Origin: Celerinatantimonas sp046054195
Lineage (GTDB): Bacteria; Pseudomonadota; Gammaproteobacteria; Enterobacterales; Celerinatantimonadaceae
NCBI RefSeq assembly: GCF_046054195.1
Contig: NZ_JBEQCS010000004.1
Location: 1 to 64,000, forward strand
Length of the DNA stretch: 64,000 bases
Direction of reading: 5' to 3'
Shown: piece by piece, positions 37,682-46,053 of the stretch
Position numbering within the stretch: position 1 is the first letter of the stretch
How the letters are laid out: the number at the start of each line of letters is the position of its first letter
The notes under the pieces: model-generated
Database searches by the model: none
Told to the model about the DNA's origin: nothing
Seen by the model: the letters and a program-made list of their open reading frames with translations, nothing else
Translations under genes and position numbers: made by a program

Positions 37682-38209
37682 ATGTTACGCATCATTCAGA
37701 AAATGCCTATTCGCGACCTTATGAATGATAATCCGTTGACTCTTCGACCTTCCACAGGCCTTCATCGGGCGTTGGGATTATTGCTTGATCACCATGTTGT
37801 GGGAGCGCCAGTTGTAAGTGAAGATAATCAACTCATCGGTTTTGTCTCAGAGCAAGATATTTTGCGTGAGCTTTGGGCAAATGATTTTGAGTTTAATATT
37901 AATCATTGTATTGGGGATATCATGCGCGAGGAAATAGTAACTGTCTCGCCAAGTGAAACCATCGATGAACTTGCAGCTTATATGGTCTTTGACCCAAATA
38001 AACTGTTTGAAAATAAAGCTTCTAATCCAAACCGTATGCCGGGTAGTTTCGATGATGACTTAGAGCAAGCCCAAGTAATGCGTCCTAAGTTATATCCAGT
38101 GGTTGAAAACGGTTTTGTGCTAGGAACAATAGATCGTCAAACATTATTACAAGCCTTTCACCGTTTAGCCGCTCAACTGGAAGGTCAAAAAGCAACCGAG
38201 AATGTGTAA
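37682..38209 (+). CDS. CBS-domain protein
   Basis: A 175-residue soluble protein with two CBS motifs: one around residues 10-65 (VRDLM-like IRDLMNDNPLTLRPSTGLHRALGLLLDHHVVGAPVV) and the second split by a 35-residue insert (about 75-165, DIMREEIVTVSPSETIDELA then LYPVVENGFVLGTIDR). Such pairs bind adenine nucleotides and regulate partners. AAGGAG is eight bases before ATG. It is co-transcribed with the formate channel and probably modulates it or a related process; this is inference from position. Confidence 0.72.
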   Translation: MLRIIQKMPIRDLMNDNPLTLRPSTGLHRALGLLLDHHVVGAPVVSEDNQLIGFVSEQDILRELWANDFEFNINHCIGDIMREEIVTVSPSETIDELAAYMVFDPNKLFENKASNPNRMPGSFDDDLEQAQVMRPKLYPVVENGFVLGTIDRQTLLQAFHRLAAQLEGQKATENV

Positions 38210-38268
38210 CAATTGATAATCCAGACAGTTCAATACTCTTTCTAATTGAAGATGTATGAACGTCTAAC

Positions 38269-38315
38269 AAAAGAGTGAATTGTTTTTCTTATTAAGTTAA
38301 ATGATTCACTCTTTT
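38269..38315 (+). terminator. Terminator of focA-CBS operon
   Basis: 12-bp stem (AAAAGAGTGAAT with ATTCACTCTTTT) with a 23-nt loop ending in a T-run. The loop is long, but the stem is perfect and placed 60 bases past the CBS stop. Confidence 0.6.
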
Positions 38316-38633
38316 TACTTGCAGTTAAAATATATTTATTTGATATAAGAAAATGTATCCAAAACTACCTTTAGCTGTCTATGCAGCGCTGGAACGAGTA
38401 GCGAAGTACAGCACTCTTATCTAAAAATATTTTTTAAGGTCGTAGTCTATCCACCTAGCAAAATGGCCAACATTTAACCTTATTGCTACGAAGTACATAT
38501 CCATCCCCAGAAATTCATCATATTTATTTGTATTTTGTTGATATATATCAATGATGCTGTTATTTAATGTCCTCCGGATTTTACACGCCAACAATTCATC
38601 TTTTAAAAATAAAAACAAGACGAGACAGTACAT
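38316..38633. other. Gene-free strip before PepSY gene
   Basis: About 320 AT-rich bases. A 70-codon minus-strand frame here has poor coding character and no ribosome site, so I left it out. Probably contains the promoter of the PepSY gene; no clear Fur site was found. Confidence 0.4.
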
Positions 38634-39974
38634 ATGAAAGGAAATCGCTCACAAGGCACTTACCTTGGAATTTTTGCGCTTATAAAAAGGTTACATTTCT
38701 ATATTGGATTATTTGTTGGGCCTTTCATCTTTATCGCGGCACTCACAGGAACGTTATATGCCTTAGCCCCACAATTAGAAGCGCACCTGTATCAATATGC
38801 GTTAAGAACAACCTCTCACGGAGAACCTCAATCGTTACAAAATCAGATTAAGGCAGCTCGACAATCGCTATCGCAACCATTGAAGCTTTATGCGGTCAGA
38901 CCATCTATAGGTGACGGATATACAACCAGAGTACTTTTCTCCGATCCTAAGTATCGATTGCAACACCAAACTGTGTTTGTCGACCCTGTAACCTTAGCTA
39001 TTAATGCAACCTTGCCCACCTATGGAACAAGCGGAGTCTTGCCACTGATGACCACCCTAGATTTTATACACCGGGGTTTACTATTGGGCAATGCCGGGCG
39101 AGTTTATAGTGAAATGGCCGCTTCATGGATGTGGATTGCAGCGCTTGGGGGCGTTGCGCTCTGGTATTGTTCTAAACAAAAAAATAAGAAAAAGACAAAG
39201 AGTGTGTATGTCAAAGCCAGAAATCGTCACCAGAAAACTGGGCTTATTATCTTAATAGGACTTTTATTTTTTTCAGCGACCGGCCTAACTTGGTCACAAT
39301 GGGCTGGCGGTAATATTGCCAAGTTGCGCAGAGATATCGGCTGGGTAACACCTTCACCAAATATGACATTACCCAAAGCGTTGACAGGTAGTCCATCCGT
39401 AAAAAATACTTCTGTCGATGCGTTGTTCGATCCGGTTTTACACCTTGCTCGCGCCTCTGGGTTAGAAGCAAAAAAAATAGAAATTCGCCCTTCATATAAT
39501 CCAACCAAAGGCTGGTTCGTTCGCGAGATTCATCGCGCATGGCCAACACAAGTGGATAGCCTATCTGTTGATCCCAACACGATGACAGTCACCAGTCGAG
39601 CGGACTTTAAAAATTATCCAATCATTGCAAAGTTGATCCGCTGGGGAATTGATTTTCATATGGGAATTTTATTTGGAATTGCTAACCAGTTACTGCTTGC
39701 CGCGTTTGGCTTAACGCTGTGCTTTATGATTATTTTAGGCTATGTCATGTGGTGGAAACGCCGCCCATCTATGGCATCTGAAAAAGAAACTATCAGCTAC
39801 ATCTGGGCTCATTTAACCCTTAAGAGCCGATTAATCACACTGGTGATTGCATTCGCACTCGGGATTGCGCTGCCGGTCTTAGGTTGCAGCTTGTTGTTAT
39901 TCATGATTGTCGATCTGTTACGCTGGAAAATACTGGCACGAAACATACGTTTCCCCTTAAATAACCAAGCCTAA
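38634..39974 (+). CDS. PepSY-domain membrane protein (iron-uptake associated)
   Basis: A 446-residue inner-membrane protein of the PepSY_TM family. Four main membrane segments are visible: about 25-47 (HFYIGLFVGPFIFIAALTGTLYA, with the conserved His on the first), 165-185, 205-225 (GLIILIGLLFFSATGLTWSQW) and 355-378, plus a C-terminal pair after 400. Periplasmic PepSY-like stretches lie between. Members such as FoxB, PiuB and FsqB-type proteins reduce or release iron from siderophores. It lies 2 kb after the iron importer and the TonB receptor, supporting that role. An AAAGGAAA overlaps its start. Confidence 0.75.
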   Translation: MKGNRSQGTYLGIFALIKRLHFYIGLFVGPFIFIAALTGTLYALAPQLEAHLYQYALRTTSHGEPQSLQNQIKAARQSLSQPLKLYAVRPSIGDGYTTRVLFSDPKYRLQHQTVFVDPVTLAINATLPTYGTSGVLPLMTTLDFIHRGLLLGNAGRVYSEMAASWMWIAALGGVALWYCSKQKNKKKTKSVYVKARNRHQKTGLIILIGLLFFSATGLTWSQWAGGNIAKLRRDIGWVTPSPNMTLPKALTGSPSVKNTSVDALFDPVLHLARASGLEAKKIEIRPSYNPTKGWFVREIHRAWPTQVDSLSVDPNTMTVTSRADFKNYPIIAKLIRWGIDFHMGILFGIANQLLLAAFGLTLCFMIILGYVMWWKRRPSMASEKETISYIWAHLTLKSRLITLVIAFALGIALPVLGCSLLLFMIVDLLRWKILARNIRFPLNNQA

Positions 39975-39987
39975 TACCAACAGATAA

Positions 39988-40013
39988 TGGAGGTAGAATG
40001 AGTTCTGCCTCCA
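39988..40013 (+). terminator. Hairpin after PepSY gene
   Basis: 10-bp stem (TGGAGGTAGA with TCTGCCTCCA, one G-U) and 6-nt loop 14 bp after the stop codon. No T-run follows, so termination is probable but weak. Confidence 0.55.
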
Positions 40014-40056
40014 TAACACAATCATCACCGTCAACAACTCTTCAAATGCCTCAATA

Positions 40057-40074
40057 ATCCTCTTATAAGAGGAT
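40057..40074. repeat. 18-bp perfect palindrome
   Basis: ATCCTCTTATAAGAGGAT lies in the convergent gap before the acetyltransferase stop. Could end the leftward transcript or be a protein site. Function unknown. Confidence 0.4.
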
Positions 40075-40147
40075 GTTGCGCTTATTACATTCAAAGCTGC
40101 AAATTTACAATCGCGCACGAGTCACAGTCGAATTGTTTGTTAGAATC

Positions 40148-40918
40148 TTAATCTTTGCTCCACACGTTTCGTACACCGACACGAATAAAACCTACTGATT
40201 TACAATTTTTACTACTAGTACTGTTCGGCATTACATCGGTTAACATCACTTTGATACCTAAAGAGATGGCATCTTCGATTCGAGCTCTTAGTAAGGCAGT
40301 TTGACACCCCTTGGAACGATAGCTCTCTTGTGTATACGCATTAGCCAATATTGCATATTCATTTTTGATAAAGCTTGTTGCCCAAGCACATGCTTTGCCA
40401 TTTACTTTTACAACATAGCAACGGAACGTATCGGTACAATACAGTGAGCGCTTCTTCTGCCAGATTTCGTCCGTACACTCTAATCCTGATGTTTTGAGCA
40501 AAGCTAAAAATTCATCGACATTATCATGAGACCATCGCTCAACTGATGGTTGCTCTGAAACAACTTCGGACACAACGTAATCAGCTCTACTTAGTTCGAG
40601 AAACTCATGCTCATAAGCTGGCGCAAACTCATGATTTGATAACCAGCTTTGTAGCTCAAGCGTATTCGCTCGGGGCTCAATGGCAATTTCTGGAGAACAA
40701 CTTCTATGAAACGATTCTAAATGCTTTTCTAACTTCTCAGTAGTGCAGGAGTCGTGGATTATGATCTGATTATCGTATCGACGCGTTTTATCGGCAAAGA
40801 TAGAACACCCGCTGTCTTGAGTAATACAAAGTTCACTTGGTAACCCCATAGACAAGGTCCGCTGATTATTAAAACGAAAATATGAGTTATATACATCTTG
40901 TACTGCTTTATCTTGCAT
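40148..40918 (-). CDS. GNAT acetyltransferase, two-lobed
   Basis: A 256-residue protein whose C-terminal half (about 125-256) has the GNAT fold: ILANAYTQESYRSKGCQTALLRARIEDA is the acetyl-CoA motif A, followed by DVMPNSTSSKNCKSVGFIRVG. The N-terminal half looks like a degenerate GNAT-type lobe (IAIEPRANTLELQSWLSNHEFAPAYEHEFLEL). The substrate is unknown. GGGGA precedes the ATG. It belongs to a run of small leftward accessory genes (40.1-41.9 kb) of cassette-like character, but I found no attC beside it. Confidence 0.7.
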   Translation of the reverse strand: MQDKAVQDVYNSYFRFNNQRTLSMGLPSELCITQDSGCSIFADKTRRYDNQIIIHDSCTTEKLEKHLESFHRSCSPEIAIEPRANTLELQSWLSNHEFAPAYEHEFLELSRADYVVSEVVSEQPSVERWSHDNVDEFLALLKTSGLECTDEIWQKKRSLYCTDTFRCYVVKVNGKACAWATSFIKNEYAILANAYTQESYRSKGCQTALLRARIEDAISLGIKVMLTDVMPNSTSSKNCKSVGFIRVGVRNVWSKD

Positions 40919-40986
40919 TGATTCCCCGAGATTAAAAAATATAACGTATACGACACGTAAGATTTAAGAAATCGTTGTGCTCGTAT

Positions 40987-41319
40987 TTATGATGGTTTTG
41001 ACTCTGTGCGATTAGCATTGGTTTGAGAATCCGAGACTAACCAGTTATTGCTGGCATTTGCTTCGATTAACTCTTTTACCTCAACGTTTTTGTAATAACC
41101 TTTACGAATAAAAGGATCTGACGCTACAATTTCTTGCGCTTTGTCTATGCTATCTGACATCAAAATCTGAATCGCTGACTCATTGTCAGTAAAAGGGCCA
41201 CATAACACTAAGTTACCTAGTTTTTCCTGTGTTTTAAGATACTTTACATGCTTACCTAAAAGCTCATCACTAAATAGTGCTCTGTTTTTATTAGACAATA
41301 TTGCTACATACTTTTTCAT
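40987..41319 (-). CDS. YciI-like protein
   Basis: A 110-residue protein of the YciI-like/YCII ferredoxin-fold family. The pattern RALFSDELLGKHVKYLKTQEKLGNLVLCGPFTDNESAIQILMSDSIDKAQEIVASDPFIRKG has the conserved His of KHVKYL and the Asp-Pro of SDPF. ATG 41319 follows GAGG and gives the usual length; the longer frame from 41367 adds a non-family N-terminus. The Ser/Thr-rich last 15 residues are extra. Biochemical role is unknown in most members. Confidence 0.72.
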   Translation of the reverse strand: MKKYVAILSNKNRALFSDELLGKHVKYLKTQEKLGNLVLCGPFTDNESAIQILMSDSIDKAQEIVASDPFIRKGYYKNVEVKELIEANASNNWLVSDSQTNANRTESKPS

Positions 41320-41551
41320 ATATACCTCAAAGCACAATGCTGAACAAAGTTGCAAAACTCTTAACACTACATTTTAGATAGCAAAATTCATGGCATGTAT
41401 TTTTATCAATTGATGTGATTAGTTAGGTGCTTTAACGCCCAATCACCCAGTTCTCTGGCAATTTTATGACCATTTTTTCATGGTCATACTCAGGTGCTTT
41501 TTTGGCTCCGGCTTCTAAAAGTTCTTGGGGAATATGGTTTTTAACCCATTG

Positions 41552-41872
41552 CTAATCCAAATTACAAAATCGATCTAAATAATAGGTAACTTGACATAGG
41601 TAATCATAAACTAAATTACGGTATCCTGTAATTCCCGGCTGACTTTCAACTCGTTGTAACTGCTTTAGCACCCGCTCGATAAAGATAGGTATCATCGGAT
41701 AATTTTGACTGATAAATAGAGCGACTATCTGATTTGTAAAACAAACAAGACTGTATAAATTATCACTCATTCGATAACACTGAGCAGGAATCATTGCTTC
41801 GTGATTCAGTAGTAAATGAAATTTTTCAATTTCTTTTCTCACTGATTGTTCACCTGAATGCGATGAATTCAT
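41552..41872 (-). CDS. Hypothetical protein with in-frame amber extension
   Basis: A 106-residue soluble protein I do not recognise, mostly helical by composition, starting at ATG 41872 with AGGA nine bases before. It ends at TAG (41552-41554). The same frame then continues for 39 sense codons, reading QWVKNHIPQELLEAG and on to PENWVIGR, and stops at TAA 41432-41434. The extension looks protein-like, so the gene may be truncated by a recent amber mutation, read through, or followed by an unrelated remnant. The 41320-41431 interval otherwise holds nothing. Confidence 0.45.
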   Translation of the reverse strand: MNSSHSGEQSVRKEIEKFHLLLNHEAMIPAQCYRMSDNLYSLVCFTNQIVALFISQNYPMIPIFIERVLKQLQRVESQPGITGYRNLVYDYLCQVTYYLDRFCNLD

Positions 41873-42104
41873 TTTATTCCTCATTGCCTATGGGCACCTG
41901 ACAGTTTTATTAATACGCATGTACATTTATTTACCTCGTTTGGAACAGTAAAATACGCTCAGTTAACTATTTGTATATAATGAATTTATCAGCATTGAAC
42001 TAATTGCACCATATGGGAAACCGCGCAAAAAATTTTCACTTTTCCATGAAATCCGGGAATTTCAAATAATACAGTATAAAAAGTGCATTTAGACGAGGAT
42101 TATC

Positions 42105-42254
42105 ATGAGCCTAAAAAACCTATTTCTAAGCACTTTTCAAGAAAAAATGTGCATACATGATTGTGTTTGCCACGATAGACTCAGACACTCCATTGAACAT
42201 AAAACATCATTCAATACTATGATCACTACTTCCCCAATTGGAGTTAGAAATTAA
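42105..42254 (+). CDS. Possible 49-residue small protein
   Basis: ATG 42105 is preceded by GAGGAT at good distance and runs 49 codons to TAA 42252-42254. The peptide has three closely spaced Cys and several His (CIHDCVCHDRLRHSIEH), which might bind metal. No relative is known to me. It ends four bases before the converging flavoprotein gene. The upstream strip 41885-42104 is AT-rich with TATAAT-like elements near 41974. Chance cannot be excluded. Confidence 0.3.
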   Translation: MSLKNLFLSTFQEKMCIHDCVCHDRLRHSIEHKTSFNTMITTSPIGVRN

Positions 42255-42258
42255 ATCA

Positions 42259-43386
42259 TCATACTTCAACTGCAAAGCGCTCATACTCAAGTTCACTAAT
42301 ATCAATAGAAGGGATTTCATCGTTGGCCAACTCAGCTAATACCTTGCCAACAGCAGGCGAAATTCCAAAACCGTGACCAGAGAATCCACAACCGAGAATC
42401 AAGCCCGGTAAATCATTTACTTTACTGACAACAGGCACTTTGTCTTTAGACCAATCGATAATCCCTACCCAACTGCGCACCACTTTAGCGTGCTTTAAGG
42501 CCGGAAGGTAGCCGATGACGCCACGACACGTTGCAGCAGTCGCCTCAATCGGCGTGTGATCGGAAGTGCTGTTCACTAAACTAGAATCCAGTGGTGAGCC
42601 TCCGCCAAAGATAAACGAACCGTGTGTAGTTTGGTGACCGTAAAAATCGGCCATTGCTGTGCCGAGCATTTGGTAGAACATCGGCGGTTGCGCGTCAGTA
42701 ATTAATGTATCGAGTGCTACAGCAGAAATTGGCACATCAATCCCCACGCTCTGAATAATTGGCCGGCTTGCTAGGCCCGCAGCCACGACAATTTTATCCG
42801 CTTCAAATTCCCCATTTTGGGTCACGACTTTACGCACCTTTCCGCCCACCATGCCCAGTTTTAATACCCGTTGTTCAGTCACAAACTGTACGCCACGTTG
42901 ACGAGCAGCATTATGAAAAGCAAGCGTAGTTTTAAGTGGATTAGCATGTCCATCTGACGGGCACCAACTGGCGCCAATCACTTCATCAGAAAGGTGTGGA
43001 CAAATCTCGCGAACTTCAGCACCACTGATCATATTCACATCGAGTCCTTGCTCTACCGCTGTTGCAGTCAACCCTTTTAAGATATCGATATGATCATCGG
43101 TTTTTCCTAATCTCAGGTTCCCCTGCTGATAGTATTCCACATTGGTTCCAAGTTCATCAGAAAGCGATGGCCATAGATATTTCACCCCGTACATAGCCAG
43201 TGGCAGTTCTCGTTTATCGCGCCCCGACTGGCGAACACCGCCACCATTGCGGCCTGAGCCACCATAACCAATCACTTTGCCCTGCTCTAACACGATAACC
43301 GATCGACCTTTCTTCGCTAAATAGTAGGCTGTCGCACACCCTATGATACCTGCACCAATAATGATGACATCTGCGTTTCTTTTCAT
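42259..43386 (-). CDS. FAD oxidoreductase, DadA/HcnC type (second locus)
   Basis: A 375-residue DAO-family flavoprotein. The FAD site IIGAGIIGCATAYYLAKKG is at residues 9-27; GYGGSGRNGGGVRQSGRD at about 41-58 is the sarcosine/glycine oxidase-type loop; CGFSGHGFGISPAVGKVLAEL is in the C-terminal region. It is the catalytic subunit candidate of the second three-part oxidase and the last gene of a leftward unit starting with RidA. It differs clearly from the 24.2-25.3 kb paralogue, so the two oxidases probably have different substrates. The gap to the upstream gene is 104 bp. Confidence 0.8.
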   Translation of the reverse strand: MKRNADVIIIGAGIIGCATAYYLAKKGRSVIVLEQGKVIGYGGSGRNGGGVRQSGRDKRELPLAMYGVKYLWPSLSDELGTNVEYYQQGNLRLGKTDDHIDILKGLTATAVEQGLDVNMISGAEVREICPHLSDEVIGASWCPSDGHANPLKTTLAFHNAARQRGVQFVTEQRVLKLGMVGGKVRKVVTQNGEFEADKIVVAAGLASRPIIQSVGIDVPISAVALDTLITDAQPPMFYQMLGTAMADFYGHQTTHGSFIFGGGSPLDSSLVNSTSDHTPIEATAATCRGVIGYLPALKHAKVVRSWVGIIDWSKDKVPVVSKVNDLPGLILGCGFSGHGFGISPAVGKVLAELANDEIPSIDISELEYERFAVEV

Positions 43387-43490
43387 TGTCTATCTCTTCT
43401 GCAATGCTTCGGAAGCAAGACACCGTTCCCGCCACTCCCTAATACAATTTCGTCCATGGTTATTTCGCACACTCAACATGTTAAAGACGA

Positions 43491-44885
43491 TCAACTTTTT
43501 TCACTGAATGTCATCGTCGCGTATTGTTCAATACTCAAAGGTTTGATTGGCGTGCGAACATGCAAGGTTCCCACTTCTTTAATATCGATTTTGCAACTTG
43601 CCGCGATCATTTCACTGAGTGTTGCAGAGCACATACGCCCCTGACACGGCCCCATACCAGAGCGAGTTTTACCCTTGATTTGAGCCGGATGACGCGCACC
43701 TTGCGCAATCGCTTCACGAATTTGTCCGACGGTAATTTCTTCACAGCGGCAGACCAAGACATCATCATCCTCTGGATTCAGGGTTTGGCGATTCGGAGGA
43801 AAAACATGATCAAGAAAAGGACGAATTGATCGATCCCGTTTAAGCTGTTTGCGATGCTCCGTGGCTAAACTGTCTCGTTCTTGGTCTGTAATTTTGCCAA
43901 GTTTATATGCGGTATCAATGGCTGCTAGATGACCCGTTGATGCAGCAATAGGCCCACCACCAATACCCGACGCATCACCAGCAATCGATAAACCATCGAC
44001 ACTGGTTTGTCCCCACTCATCGAGCTTAGGTTTCCAGTAACGCTGAGGTTCATACCATTCGTGCTCGCAATTAAGGGCTTGGCTCAAGCGCAAATTAGGA
44101 ACAACGCCTTCATGAAGAAGTACCGATTGTGCAGCGATCTCCTTGGTTTTGCCGCGGTAACTGAAGCGAAATCCTTCCGCTCGTTCCTCTCCTAGTACCT
44201 CAAGTTCACGGCAGCCAATATAAAGAGGAACACCTGCTCGTTTGAGTTTGAGTCGCATCTGCAACCCTTTGAGCAGGTAATTTGCCCGCGGCCATGCTTG
44301 AGGCAAAAAAGGCGCCGCCTTGAGGTAGTCTTTAAAACTTGCAGTTTCAACCATAGCCGCAATGCACGCGCCGTTATCAACCAAATGACAAGCTGCAAGA
44401 AGCAGCAGTGGACCGCTTCCAGCTATTACAACAGGACCATCGGGTACCATGTCCGCTGATTTAAATAAAATATCGGCAGCAGCTGCCCCCATAACGCCGG
44501 GCAAGGTCCAGTTTTTCATTGGCACAGGGCGTTCAGCAGCCCCAATGCTCACGATCATTCTTTTTCCACGCACTCGATAGGTGACGCCCTTACAAAGCAC
44601 ATCAAGCTCAAATTGGTTGGCAATATTAAGCACAGTCGTACTTGGCATATAAGTGACCGTCGATGAGCGAAACATCTCCACCAGCGGTTTTCCAGCAAAG
44701 TAGTCTTTACCTAATGTATCGATATTTTCTTCACGGCTGCGCTCCATCGAACGATAGATTTGCCCACCCGGTTCAGGCTGTTCATCGACGACTAATGTAT
44801 CAAGCCCTAAGTTGGAAGCAGTCACTGCGGCAGCAAGGCCACCGGGACCTGCACCAATCACAATGAGATCATAGATTTTATCCAT
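43491..44885 (-). CDS. FAD/[2Fe-2S] oxidase large subunit, HcnB type (second locus)
   Basis: A 464-residue flavoprotein paralogous to the 22.5-23.9 kb one. It starts with YDLIVIGAGPGGLAAAVTA, has a second dinucleotide site around 145-165, and a C-terminal BFD-type [2Fe-2S] region with VCRCEEITVGQIREA (about 388) and SGMGPCQGRMCS (about 422). ATG 44885 overlaps the stop of the small iron-sulphur gene (ATGGATAA), supporting this start over 44906. Known relatives include D-hydroxyproline dehydrogenase and opine oxidase subunits. Confidence 0.8.
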   Translation of the reverse strand: MDKIYDLIVIGAGPGGLAAAVTASNLGLDTLVVDEQPEPGGQIYRSMERSREENIDTLGKDYFAGKPLVEMFRSSTVTYMPSTTVLNIANQFELDVLCKGVTYRVRGKRMIVSIGAAERPVPMKNWTLPGVMGAAAADILFKSADMVPDGPVVIAGSGPLLLLAACHLVDNGACIAAMVETASFKDYLKAAPFLPQAWPRANYLLKGLQMRLKLKRAGVPLYIGCRELEVLGEERAEGFRFSYRGKTKEIAAQSVLLHEGVVPNLRLSQALNCEHEWYEPQRYWKPKLDEWGQTSVDGLSIAGDASGIGGGPIAASTGHLAAIDTAYKLGKITDQERDSLATEHRKQLKRDRSIRPFLDHVFPPNRQTLNPEDDDVLVCRCEEITVGQIREAIAQGARHPAQIKGKTRSGMGPCQGRMCSATLSEMIAASCKIDIKEVGTLHVRTPIKPLSIEQYATMTFSEKS

Positions 44886-45189
44886 TAGATGCCACCTTTT
44901 TCCCAATCTGGCGATTCACCACCATACCTTCGTGGACAATGGTGTTACATGCTTGCTGATTGGGAATGCCGTCAATCTCCATCAGGCATTCAAAGCAAAC
45001 ACCCATTTGGCAGTAACCCGCGCGATGAGCACCACTGATTGGAGACGTTCGGTTATAACCTATTCCAGCTGCCATGACCGAGGCCAAAACGGTTTCACCC
45101 GCAGGAACTTGCACAGCCTCGCCTTCAAAGGTAATGGTAACGAGTACTGCCCCAGGGCGGTTTTCATGAATTCTTTTCAGCATACTCAA
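44878..45189 (-). CDS. [2Fe-2S] small subunit, HcnA type (second locus)
   Basis: A 103-residue Fer2_4-type protein. Iron ligands lie in GYCQMGVCFECLMEIDG and the following QQACN. Like its paralogue it sits between RidA or the flavoprotein genes and is translationally coupled to the large subunit through an 8-base overlap. It should shuttle electrons between the two flavin subunits. RidA ends 40 bases upstream. Confidence 0.8.
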   Translation of the reverse strand: MSMLKRIHENRPGAVLVTITFEGEAVQVPAGETVLASVMAAGIGYNRTSPISGAHRAGYCQMGVCFECLMEIDGIPNQQACNTIVHEGMVVNRQIGKKVASNG

Positions 45190-45228
45190 CTCCTAATCAC
45201 TACAGAAGATTGCTCACTTCTTTACGAA

Positions 45229-45633
45229 TTACTCGCTACACACTTCGCAGCCAAGCATCGCTTCAAGCTCTATTTCAACTAACTGTGTCGGACGATTGAG
45301 TTTTGGAGTTTCCACCATGGTAAACAGAGGGCGAACATCTTTGAAAACAGCACTGTAGGCTTCAGCAACCTCTTTACCGAAAGCCATATCAGTAATGTAA
45401 GCTTTTATTTTGTAGACATCTTTCGCTTGAGCTTCTGCTCGAGCCAATAGCCCGATGAACTTTTCGAAGATAAATTGCGCTTGTTCAAATGCGCTAGAGC
45501 CTGAAATGGTTCCGTCTGGCAAAACAGCGGTCGTACCACCAATGTGGATTTGATTCCCCACTTTCACCATCCGAGAGTAACCGGCAATTTCTTCTAACGG
45601 CGCACCGGATGAATAGTTAATACGTTGCATCAT
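45229..45633 (-). CDS. RidA-family imine deaminase
   Basis: A 134-residue RidA/YjgF-family protein, which hydrolyses reactive imines or enamines released by amino-acid enzymes. Family markers are GNQIHIGGTTAVLPDG (around 30-45) and the C-terminal RPTQLVEIELEAML. The Arg that binds the 2-iminoacid carboxylate in the canonical active site is not in the usual position that I can confirm. ATG 45633 follows AAGGAA; ATG 45630 is also possible. It is the first gene of the second oxidase unit and probably clears its imine product. Confidence 0.78.
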   Translation of the reverse strand: MMQRINYSSGAPLEEIAGYSRMVKVGNQIHIGGTTAVLPDGTISGSSAFEQAQFIFEKFIGLLARAEAQAKDVYKIKAYITDMAFGKEVAEAYSAVFKDVRPLFTMVETPKLNRPTQLVEIELEAMLGCEVCSE

Positions 45634-45750
45634 ATCTTTCCTTATCTGTGTACAGCTCACCCATGAGAGTCGTTCAAAGCCCGAAGCATCCATGCACTCA
45701 TGTCAAACACGCAATTGTTTCAATCGATATTAAGTAGCAGATAAAGGCCT

Positions 45751-45770
45751 GTATTGTATTTTTGCGACAT
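45751..45770. promoter_or_regulatory. 20-bp operator copy 1 (shared with 48890)
   Basis: GTATTGTATTTTTGCGACAT, identical to the copy at 48890-48909. It lies 118 bp upstream of the RidA start, in the same orientation relative to the leftward gene as the other copy. Probably a site for the AraC-type regulator. The rest of 45634-46053 has no gene. Confidence 0.65.
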
Positions 45771-45991
45771 TGTTTAGCAACCGCGACAAGCCATAACTCG
45801 TACCGAATCATACGATGATACGCGGGGTTGAAACTGAATCTGAGCTTTTCGAAGTGGGTCATAAAAGAAGGCATTAACAATAGAAACGCTACTCACTTAC
45901 CAAACATAAAAACGTCGATGGGTACGATAAAAGAGTAGAGGTCGAGACAGAGCTGACCAATAGTAGATATTCTATTGGTTGTCATAAGAAC

Positions 45992-46013
45992 GGAGCAACG
46001 CGAATGTTGCCCC
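45992..46013 (-). terminator. Probable terminator of APC permease gene
   Basis: An 8-bp stem (GGGGCAAC with GTTGCTCC, one G-U) followed on the minus strand by GTTCTTATG. It separates the permease message from the RidA-oxidase unit. Confidence 0.5.
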
Positions 46014-46053
46014 GAATACACAATTAGAGTACGTGGCTAATCATACTCGAGCA

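Noticed and set aside
38421..38633. 70-codon minus-strand frame
   Set aside because: No ribosome site and no recognisable features; AT-rich spacer.
41365..41430. ACCTAAC/GTTAAGA boxes suggesting a minus-strand attC
   Set aside because: The boxes are not complementary and no L boxes pair; the neighbouring genes look cassette-like but lack matching boundaries.
45698..45880. 60-codon minus-strand frame over the 20-bp operator
   Set aside because: No ribosome site and it covers a control region.
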